DNA of 64,000 nucleotides from NCBI GenBank assembly GCA_048594725.1, contig JBMDXA010000146.1, forward strand, positions 14,059 to 78,058, read 5' to 3'. Positions within the stretch are counted from its first letter, which is position 1, and every line of letters begins with the position of its first letter. The notes under the pieces were generated by a model, which ran no database searches, was not told the DNA's origin, and saw only the letters and a list, made by a program, of their open reading frames with translations. This stretch comes from JAFDZV01 sp048594725 (GTDB taxonomy: Bacteria; Bacteroidota; Ignavibacteria; OLB7). Shown piece by piece: positions 53,321 to 60,772 of the stretch. Both the position numbers and the translations under genes were made by a program.

Positions 53321-54376
53321 GTGAAACTTTCTATCGTCGACCTCTCTCCCGTTCCCCCCGGAGGCATCCCCCATGACGCGATAGTCAATACGATCGATCT
53401 GGCGCAGCATGCCGAGCGCCTGGGCTATGAGCGGATCTGGTATGCGGAACATCATGGCAGCATGGCGATGGCCGGGCGGGCACCGGAAGTGCTGATACCG
53501 CTGGTGGCGGCACACACCTCGGCCATCCGTGTGGGCTCCGGCTCGGTGCTCCTCAACCATTACAGCCCCTTCAAGGTGGCCGAGAACTTCAGCACGCTGA
53601 GCGCCATGTTTCCCGGCCGCATCGATCTCGGTATCGGGCGCGCCACCACCGGGCCGGTTACCGATCTGGCGTTGCAGCGCGACCGCTCCGGCCGGTTCCT
53701 CATCGATGATTCCGACGAGCAGCTTCAGGAGCTGGTGAGCTGGCTCGGCGGCAGCTTCCCGGACGATCATCCCTTTTCAACGGTGAAGGTGGTGCGCAAC
53801 GAGGATCTGCCCGATATCTGGCTGCTCGGCTCAAGCCCCTGGAGCGCATCGGCGGCGGCCGAGCTGGGGCTGCGCTATGCCTTTGCGGGGTTCATCAACC
53901 AGCCGGGAACGCCCGGAGCGCTGAACCTCTACCGGAGCCGGTTCAAGCCATCGTCGCTGGCGGTTGGCGTACCCGAGCCGCAGGTGATTCTGAGCGTGCA
54001 TGTGATCTGCGCCGATACCGAGGAGGAGGCACGCCGCCAGAGCGCCCCGGTGAATGTGGTCTACCAGCGCCTCGCGCGCCGCGATATGAGCGGGCTGGTG
54101 CCGGCCCCGGATGAGGCGATTGCGGAGCTTGGCTTCGTCCCGAGCTTCCCCAGAGCGGATGCCGCCAATCAGCCCCCCAGGTTCATCGGCGGCACGCCGG
54201 AGCAGGTGCGCGCCGCGCTGGAGCGGCTTTCTTCCGAGCTGAACGTGCATGAATTCATGATCCAGGATATCATGACCGATCATGCCGCGCGGCTGCGTTC
54301 CTACGAGCTTCTGGCCGAGGTGTTCGATCTGGCGCCACGGGATATCCCGGCCGGCCGGTACCAGCCGCTGCGGTAG
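53321..54376 (+). CDS. LLM-class flavin-dependent oxidoreductase
   Basis: The 351-residue protein begins at GTG 53321 (MKLSIVDLSPVPPGG). Family marks are GYERIWYAEHHGSMAMAGRAPEVLIPLVAAHTSAIRVGSG, AENFSTLSAMFPGRIDLGIGRA and the later PDIWLLGSSPWSASAAAELGLRYAFAGF. This is the luciferase-like monooxygenase subgroup with the F420/FMN-type barrel, closest in style to MsnO8-like members. Substrate is unknown. The EHH motif is intact. Confidence 0.93.
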   Translation: MKLSIVDLSPVPPGGIPHDAIVNTIDLAQHAERLGYERIWYAEHHGSMAMAGRAPEVLIPLVAAHTSAIRVGSGSVLLNHYSPFKVAENFSTLSAMFPGRIDLGIGRATTGPVTDLALQRDRSGRFLIDDSDEQLQELVSWLGGSFPDDHPFSTVKVVRNEDLPDIWLLGSSPWSASAAAELGLRYAFAGFINQPGTPGALNLYRSRFKPSSLAVGVPEPQVILSVHVICADTEEEARRQSAPVNVVYQRLARRDMSGLVPAPDEAIAELGFVPSFPRADAANQPPRFIGGTPEQVRAALERLSSELNVHEFMIQDIMTDHAARLRSYELLAEVFDLAPRDIPAGRYQPLR

Positions 54377-54406
54377 AGGAATGTTCCGGGAGGGATAAAA
54401 AAATTA

Positions 54407-54529
54407 GGCAACTATATACTCCAGTGACCCTAGGTAGGCACTCCCAGCAGAATCCACGCAAAGCCGCGAAGAAAGACATCTTCTTTGCGCCTTCGCGGCT
54501 TTGCGTGATGCATCTGGCATGGTTGGGTC
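54407..54529. repeat. Dispersed palindromic element, copy 2
   Basis: This copy of the element at 30664 keeps GGCAACTATATACTCCAGTG, the right arm TTCTTTGCGCCTTCGCGGCTTTGCGTG and the end ATGCATCTGGCATGGTTGGG. Its left arm lacks about 9 bases (ggcgcaaag), so its hairpin is imperfect. Confidence 0.75.
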
Positions 54530-54645
54530 TGTGCAGATGTATAATTGCCAAAAATTACGGGAAGCCGCCAGGGCGCAAGCAGCATGATGTTCTCTCTGCG
54601 TGCGCTTTCTGCGGCTTCCCGTGAACTCTTTCTTCAGCGTCTTTT

Positions 54646-56151
54646 CTACTCGATCATCATGGCCGGCTCGGGGTCGCTCTTCGGCTTCAGGTTGGGCACC
54701 AGCCAGCTTGCGATAAGGGTGATCGTGGCAAACAGAGCTATCCCCCAGAACACCAGATGCAGGCTCTCGGAAAGCCCGTTGCGGAGCACCTCCAGCATCG
54801 GCGCGGTGAGATGTTCCGCGTGCGCGGAGGCGCCGCCGAGCAGATCCTGGATGCTGTCGAGCGAGACCCTGCCGGCCAGCCCGTTCCGTTCCAGAATCCG
54901 TCCCAGCCAGAAGTTGAGCAGGCCGCCGAACACCGCCGCGCCGAGCGCGTTGCCCAGAATGCGCATCAGCATGTTCGATGCGGTTGCCACCCCCCGCTGG
55001 GTCCACTCCACGCTGCTCTGGATCGCCACCATGTAGGTGGTGCTCAGCAGGCCGAGCCCAACCCCCAGGATGAACGAGCCGATGCCGGCCTGCACCGCAC
55101 CGTTACCCGCCAGAAATGCCACCAGCAGGCTGCCGGTGATGGTGGTAACCCCGCCGATGCGTGCCAGTTTCCGCACCCCCAGCCGCACGAACATGCGCCC
55201 GGCAACCACTGCGGCCAGCGGCCAGCCGATCGACATCGCCGAGAGCGCAAATCCCGCCACCAGCGCCGAGCTTCCCAGCACCCCCTGCACGAACGTCGGC
55301 AGGAAGCTGATAAGGCCGATCATCGCGATGCCGGCGGTGAGCGTTGCCACGTTCGCCAGCGCGATGAGCGGGTTCTTCCACAGCTCCAGATGCATCACCG
55401 GATCGGGCGCGCGGCGCTCCTGCCGGATGAAGAGGAACAGTGCCAGCAGGAACACGCCCACCAGCCCCGCCACCGCTCCGGTTCCCCAGTCACCCCCCTG
55501 CGTCAGCGCCAGCATAAGCGATGATACCCCCGCCAGCAGCAGTCCCGCCCCGGCGAAATCGATGCTTCGCTTCTCATGGCGTACATCCTCGTGCAGGAAG
55601 AGCCACATCAGGACGATCGCCAGGATGCCGAGCGGCACGTTGATCCAGAAGATCCACGACCAGCTCGCCTTCTCCACGATCAGTCCTCCGGCCAGCGGCC
55701 CCACCACCGAGGAGATCCCCCAGACGCTCGACATATATCCCTGCACCCTTCCCCGCTCCTGCAGCGAGTAGAGATCCCCCACCAGCGTCACGGTGATCGG
55801 CTGCACCGCCCCGGCGCCGATCCCCTGAAGGAACCGGTAGGCCACCAGCATCACCATCGTGGGGGCGAAGCCGCAGAGGATGGAGCCGGCCAGAAATATC
55901 ACGATGCCGCCGATGAACACCGGCTTGCGCCCGTACAGGTCCGAGAGCTTGCCGAAGATCGGCACGGTGACCGCCTGCATCAGCAGGAACGAGGAGAACA
56001 CCCAGCTATAGAGGGAGAACCCTCCGAGCTTGGCCGCGATGCTGGGCATCGCCGTTGCCACGATGGTGCCTTCGATCGCCGCCATGAACATGGCGAGCAC
56101 CATCGCCACCAGCACCACCGAACGGTTGGTGGTAGAACGATTATCTGTCAT
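54646..56151 (-). CDS. MFS multidrug efflux transporter, DHA2 (14-TM) family
   Basis: The 501-residue membrane protein has about 14 hydrophobic spans. Motif A is FGKLSDLYGRKPVFIGG (about 66-82), an EGTIVATAMPSIA start is typical of the EmrB/QacA subfamily, and motif C is GISSVVGPLAGGLIV. Such proton-driven exporters remove toxic lipophilic compounds across the inner membrane. The gene is minus-strand, convergent with the LLM gene. No regulator is adjacent. A large intergenic region (56152-56701) separates it from the helicase. Confidence 0.93.
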   Translation of the reverse strand: MTDNRSTTNRSVVLVAMVLAMFMAAIEGTIVATAMPSIAAKLGGFSLYSWVFSSFLLMQAVTVPIFGKLSDLYGRKPVFIGGIVIFLAGSILCGFAPTMVMLVAYRFLQGIGAGAVQPITVTLVGDLYSLQERGRVQGYMSSVWGISSVVGPLAGGLIVEKASWSWIFWINVPLGILAIVLMWLFLHEDVRHEKRSIDFAGAGLLLAGVSSLMLALTQGGDWGTGAVAGLVGVFLLALFLFIRQERRAPDPVMHLELWKNPLIALANVATLTAGIAMIGLISFLPTFVQGVLGSSALVAGFALSAMSIGWPLAAVVAGRMFVRLGVRKLARIGGVTTITGSLLVAFLAGNGAVQAGIGSFILGVGLGLLSTTYMVAIQSSVEWTQRGVATASNMLMRILGNALGAAVFGGLLNFWLGRILERNGLAGRVSLDSIQDLLGGASAHAEHLTAPMLEVLRNGLSESLHLVFWGIALFATITLIASWLVPNLKPKSDPEPAMMIE

Positions 56152-56701
56152 ATGCTTCGGATCGGTCTTGTGAGGAAGTACCGGGACATGGTCATCCTTT
56201 CAATGGGGGGATGCCCGCACGAAGAACCCGGGGTTCGCGGTCCCGCCGGAAGAAGCAAGCGGCGCGCCGCATTGCTCCGGCTGCGAGTTGCAGAACGGGA
56301 CGCAACAATAAAGAGAGTCCGCACGCCGGTCACGTATCTTCTTGCAACGCATTATTTCGGTCCCGCCCTGATTTTGCCGCAATCCCCCATCCCGTACTAT
56401 CCGGTACAAACAATTTTCCCTGTTTTTTTCCAGTGCTCCCCGCCATACGTTTTGTCATGGGTCCGGAGGCTGCAGGTCGCCGGAATTATCCGTAACATAG
56501 GGGTTATCCGTGGCTGACTCAGGGTGATCTCCTTTCCAGCGACTAGTGGCCGCGGTTATTCGGCGTATCGGTTCAGGTGGATATGATGATCTGCGAGATA
56601 TGCCAGGCGCATCCTGTGCTCCGATCCTCAGGTATCTGGCGTGGAATCAGTGCGGGCGCCGCATCTTACTACAGTTTGCAGGAAAGGGATTTAAGGGATT
56701 T
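56152..56701. other. 550-bp divergent region, MFS / RNA helicase
   Basis: No gene is supported on either strand. TACGTTTTG at 56446-56454 is close to the -7 consensus and would give the helicase mRNA a leader of roughly 240 nt. Such long leaders are common for cold-shock helicases in other bacteria, but nothing else identifies one here. Confidence 0.4.
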
Positions 56702-58447
56702 ATGGAAATGGAACGTGATATGGAACAAGAGCAGACAGCAGCAACACCCGATACGGAGACGTTCAAAGGACTCGGCCTGAGCGATGCGCTCACCCAGACG
56801 CTGAGCAATCTCGGCTATGAAAGCCCCACCCCTATTCAGCAGCAGACCATTCCCCTTCTGCTGGCCGGAAACGATCTTATAGGACAGGCACAGACCGGCA
56901 CCGGCAAGACCGCCGCCTTCTCCCTGCCGATCCTGGACAGGCTCGATCTGAGCCGTGGTGCACTCCAGGCGCTGATCCTCACCCCCACGCGCGAACTCGC
57001 CATCCAGGTGGCCGAGGCGATTCATTCCTACGCCAAGCATCTCGGGCGTATCCGCGTGACGCCGATCTATGGCGGGGATTCCATCCAGAAGCAGATCGTG
57101 CGCCTGCGCGGCCCCATGCATGTGGTGGTCGGGACGCCGGGACGGGTGATGGATCACCTGCGCCGTGGCACCCTCGACTTCAAGTCGCTCCGCTTCGTGG
57201 TGCTGGATGAGGCCGATGAAATGCTCCGGATGGGATTCCTGGAGGATGTGGAGTGGATTCTCGGGCAGACGCCGGAAGGACGCCAGACCGCGCTCTTCTC
57301 GGCCACCATGCCGCGCGAAGTGCGCCGGATCACCGAGCGCTATCTCAACAAGCCGAAGAACGTCGAGATCAAGCACAAGACCCTGACGGTCCCCTCGGTG
57401 CAGCAGCACTACTTCCATGTCAATGAGAAGCAGAAGCTGAATGTGCTGACGCAGCTGCTGGAGACCAGGGCGGCGGCCGAGGATGGCGATGCCATCATCA
57501 TCTTCACCCGCACCAAGCTGGGTGCCGCCGATATCGCCGAGAAGCTCCAGGCGCGCGGCTACGAGGCCGAGGCGATGCATGGAGATATGACCCAGTCGCA
57601 GCGCGAGAGCGTTGTGCGGAAGATGCGCGCCGGGCAGATAGAGATCGTGGTGGCTACCGATGTGGCCGCGCGCGGTCTGGATATCGAGCAGATCGGCCTG
57701 GTCATCAATTACGATATCCCGAACGATCCGGAGTCGTATGTGCACCGCATCGGCCGTACCGGGCGTGCGGGGCGCACCGGAACCGCCATCCTCTTCGTGG
57801 CCCCGCGCGAAGAGCGGATGATGCGGGAGATCGAGCATTACACCGGGCATCGCCTCACCCCCAAGAAGCTTCCCAGCCGCGCCGACGTTGCAGCGCGCCG
57901 TATGGCGCTCTTCAAGGAACGCCTGCTGAAGATGCTTCAGGAGGAGGAACTGGATCTGTACCTCTCGCTGGCCGAGGAGCTGGCCGAGGAGAGCGGGCGC
58001 GATATGGCGGAGATAGCAGCCGCGGCGGTCCGGATGGCGCAGGGGGACAAGCCCCTGGTTGTCCCGATGGAGCCGGAGGCCGATGGCGTGGCGCCGTCGG
58101 AGCCGGGCATGGTCAGGCTGTTCATCAACTTCGGCCGCCGCGACGGCATCCGCCCGTCCGATATCGTGGGCGCCATCGCCAACGAGGCGGATATTCCGGG
58201 ACGTTCGATCGGTGCCATCGACATCTACGACGACTTCACGTTCGTGGAGGTGCCGGCCCGCTATAGCGATCAGGTGATTACCGAGCTTGCGGGCGTTGTG
58301 GTCCGTGGCCGCGAGATGAATATCCGCCTGGCTACCAAGCAGGATGTGGGGCCGTTCAGAGAGCGCCGTGCCTTCGAGGGGCACAAGCGGAGCGGGCCTC
58401 CTCCCGGCAGGAGGCCGGGCGGTCCCGGCGGGAAGCGGCGCTTCTGA
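56702..58447 (+). CDS. deaD: DEAD-box ATP-dependent RNA helicase (DeaD/CsdA type)
   Basis: The 581-residue protein has all helicase motifs: Q-motif PTPIQQQTIP, AQTGTGKT, PTRELA, VLDEADEML (about residue 169), SATMP, and HRIGRTGRAGRTG. The C-terminal part has the DbpA-type RNA-binding domain (about 478-555: VRLFINFGRRDGIRPSDIVGAI...IDIYDDFTFVEVP) and a short RGG-like tail. This layout is that of DeaD/CsdA, which unwinds RNA in ribosome assembly and cold adaptation. ATG 56702 follows AAGGG. Confidence 0.93.
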   Translation: MEMERDMEQEQTAATPDTETFKGLGLSDALTQTLSNLGYESPTPIQQQTIPLLLAGNDLIGQAQTGTGKTAAFSLPILDRLDLSRGALQALILTPTRELAIQVAEAIHSYAKHLGRIRVTPIYGGDSIQKQIVRLRGPMHVVVGTPGRVMDHLRRGTLDFKSLRFVVLDEADEMLRMGFLEDVEWILGQTPEGRQTALFSATMPREVRRITERYLNKPKNVEIKHKTLTVPSVQQHYFHVNEKQKLNVLTQLLETRAAAEDGDAIIIFTRTKLGAADIAEKLQARGYEAEAMHGDMTQSQRESVVRKMRAGQIEIVVATDVAARGLDIEQIGLVINYDIPNDPESYVHRIGRTGRAGRTGTAILFVAPREERMMREIEHYTGHRLTPKKLPSRADVAARRMALFKERLLKMLQEEELDLYLSLAEELAEESGRDMAEIAAAAVRMAQGDKPLVVPMEPEADGVAPSEPGMVRLFINFGRRDGIRPSDIVGAIANEADIPGRSIGAIDIYDDFTFVEVPARYSDQVITELAGVVVRGREMNIRLATKQDVGPFRERRAFEGHKRSGPPPGRRPGGPGGKRRF

Positions 58448-58485
58448 AAACGAACCGCCCCTATCGCTGACGGCTGATAATGATC

Positions 58486-58515
58486 GGGCCGGAGCTTCTG
58501 CTCCGGCCCTTTTTT
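58486..58515 (+). terminator. Strong intrinsic terminator after deaD
   Basis: GGGCCGGAGC/GCTCCGGCCC with a TTCT loop runs into TTTTTT. It lies 39 bp after the stop. Confidence 0.9.
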
Positions 58516-58536
58516 ATGGAGGCGTATCAAGGAGAT

Positions 58537-58570
58537 AATCGAAAATCTAAAATCGGCAATCGTCAATCGA
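58537..58570. repeat. AATCGAAAATC tract
   Basis: AATCGAAAATCTAAAATCGGCAATCGTCAATCG, the same repeat family as at 2493, 2615, 4569 and 4621. It lies just before the UPF0324 stop. Confidence 0.6.
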
Positions 58571-58575
58571 CCCGT

Positions 58576-59532
58576 CTATTCCAGAAAACTCATCACCCCC
58601 CAGAGCGAGACCAGCGATATCACCACCCAGAGGATCAGCCCCAGAATCAGCGGCCGCGCCCCCACGGTCTTCAGCATGGAGCGCGACAGTCCCGCACCGA
58701 TCAGAAACAGCGTCAGCGTCAGGCCGATCTTCGCGAGCATCACGATAGCGTCGGATATGGAGGCCACGGCCGGGATATAGGTGCGGAGCACCGATGCCAC
58801 CACGAACAGAAGGATGAAATAGGGGATCGTGATCTTGGAGTCCTTGCTCCGGAACAGGTACGAGGTCAGAAACACGAGCGGCACTATCCAGAGCGCGCGC
58901 GCCAGCTTCACCGTGGTGGCGATGCCGAGCGCCTCCTCGCCGTAGCGTGCGGCCGCTCCCACAACCGAGCTGGTATCGTGGATGGCGATGGCGGCCCAGA
59001 TGCCGAACTGCGTCTGGGTAAGATGGAGAAGATGCCCCACGGCGGGAAAGACGAAGAGCGCTATGGAGTTCAGGATGAAGATGGTGCCGAGCGATACCGA
59101 CATCTCGTTCTCATCGGCGTTCAGCACCGGTCCCACCGCCGCTATGGCGCTTCCGCCGCAGATGGCCGTGCCGGAGGAGATCAGATGCGCGGTTCTGGTG
59201 CTCAGCTTCAGTGCGCGTCCGGCCAGATAGCCCAGCACCAGCGTGCCCACGATGGTGGCGACCGTAAAGAGGACGCCTGCGCGGCTCGCCTCCAGCACTT
59301 TCCCCAGGTCCATGCCGAACCCCAGCCCCACCACCGATACCTGCAACAGTATCTTCGTCCATTTCTTGTTGAGCTTCGCGTACGGGTGACCCAGCGTCAG
59401 GCCGATCAGCAGCCCCACCGCCAGCGCGATGGGAGGGGAGACGAAGGGGAGAAGACAGAGGAGGACACCGATGAAAAAGATCGTTTTACGAAGCAGGTCG
59501 CTGTCGCCGGAAGGGACGGCACTATTGGACAT
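58576..59532 (-). CDS. UPF0324 (YeiH) family transporter, putative sulfate exporter
   Basis: The 318-residue protein has about 9-10 hydrophobic spans. Family marks are SSGTAICGGSAIAA and AAIAIHDTSSVVGAA, the conserved pore-region motifs of UPF0324. YeiH-like proteins are proposed anion exporters; the substrate is not proven. A 64-bp gap separates it from the iron-sulfur gene upstream on the same strand, so they may share a transcript. Confidence 0.92.
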   Translation of the reverse strand: MSNSAVPSGDSDLLRKTIFFIGVLLCLLPFVSPPIALAVGLLIGLTLGHPYAKLNKKWTKILLQVSVVGLGFGMDLGKVLEASRAGVLFTVATIVGTLVLGYLAGRALKLSTRTAHLISSGTAICGGSAIAAVGPVLNADENEMSVSLGTIFILNSIALFVFPAVGHLLHLTQTQFGIWAAIAIHDTSSVVGAAARYGEEALGIATTVKLARALWIVPLVFLTSYLFRSKDSKITIPYFILLFVVASVLRTYIPAVASISDAIVMLAKIGLTLTLFLIGAGLSRSMLKTVGARPLILGLILWVVISLVSLWGVMSFLE

Positions 59533-59596
59533 GACGATTCATTGATTAGGGAGATGAGGAACAGCCGGTGCATGCAAGATGCGAAATCTGCGCCCC

Positions 59597-60595
59597 TCAC
59601 CCCTCATTCTTTTCCTCGCGCTTCAGCTTCGGGTACCAGTGGCGCCCCTTTGCCGGTATCGTATCCACGGGGTGCGGCGGCTCGGCCATCACCACCTCCG
59701 GGAAGAGCTTCGTCTGGTGCCCTTCGAAATCGCGCGCCCATTCCTTGTGGTTGTACACGCAGACCGGCAGGCAGATGGAGCAGTAGTTATGCTTGGCGAA
59801 GTAGGGGAAGCAGCGGCCGGTATCCACCTTGTAGCGGTCGTTGCCGAGATGATCCTTTCCCGCCGACGGGGAGCGTTCGTCCGGGATGGCATCGGCCGGG
59901 CAGTAGATGCGGCAGGCGCGGCAGCGGTCGCAGAACGCACCGATTCCCGCATCCACCGGCTGATCGACCGCCATCGGCAGCGATGTGATGACGCTCCCCA
60001 TCCGGAACAGCGGGCCGAATTTCGGATGGATCACCGAGCCATGCCGCCCAAGCTCCCCGAAGCCCGCCTTCAGCGCTATCGGCACATGCAGCACGCTGCT
60101 GTCGCCGATCGGATGCTCCACCGTGCAGGGATAGCCGAGCGAGCGGATATATTCCGCCAGCCGGATCACCGTTTCCCCGAGCGAGTGATAGATCCGCATG
60201 CATTCTATCGCCGATGCGGTGGAGGGAACGGTCTGGAACTCGCGCCAGAGCATCTTCTGTCCCACCGCTATGGCATATCCGCCAACCACGCTCTTTCCGT
60301 TGTAGATATCCTCCGGGGCTATCTCGCAGACTCCCACGATATCGGCCCCGAATTCCATCGCCTTTTCCTTGATCGCCTTGGCGGCGCTCTCCGGCGAGGA
60401 AAATTCATGACGCCGTTCGGCCACCGGTCCCTCGAACCGCGGGTACTGCTCCTGGTGGATGCGATGGAGATATTCCTGCACCTCCGGAATATGGATGCTC
60501 CGCCCGCCGGCCTCCGCATACCAGTCGTCCCACAGGAACGGCGGCGGGGAATCCGGCGATGAGCTGATCTCTATCTGGACGAGCTGTTGCATCAT
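59597..60595 (-). CDS. QueG/reductive dehalogenase-like 4Fe-4S protein
   Basis: The 332-residue protein starts at ATG 60595 (or 60592). It has an N-terminal corrinoid-type alpha/beta region (FGADIVGVCEIAP) and a double-cluster ferredoxin end: FCDRCRACRIYCPADAIP (CxxCxxCxxxCP) and CFPYFAKHNYCSICLPVC. The layout matches epoxyqueuosine reductase QueG and RdhA-like soluble proteins without a Tat signal. Length is near QueG (about 350), but the N-terminus is divergent, so I do not assign the queuosine role. It is divergent from the 907-residue gene. Confidence 0.85.
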   Translation of the reverse strand: MMQQLVQIEISSSPDSPPPFLWDDWYAEAGGRSIHIPEVQEYLHRIHQEQYPRFEGPVAERRHEFSSPESAAKAIKEKAMEFGADIVGVCEIAPEDIYNGKSVVGGYAIAVGQKMLWREFQTVPSTASAIECMRIYHSLGETVIRLAEYIRSLGYPCTVEHPIGDSSVLHVPIALKAGFGELGRHGSVIHPKFGPLFRMGSVITSLPMAVDQPVDAGIGAFCDRCRACRIYCPADAIPDERSPSAGKDHLGNDRYKVDTGRCFPYFAKHNYCSICLPVCVYNHKEWARDFEGHQTKLFPEVVMAEPPHPVDTIPAKGRHWYPKLKREEKNEG

Positions 60596-60772
60596 GGTGT
60601 TCGTTGAAGTGCGTTCAATTCCGTGAAGCGGGAGAACCTCCGCAACATACCACAACGGCGCGATTTTCCGCCGGCGTTCTCCGGGGGTGGCCGATACGAG
60701 GGGTGATATTCCGGGGGCTAACTTTTCATGTTCTCGTGGGTTGAACAGGGCAATCAACAGGAATTCTGCCGT

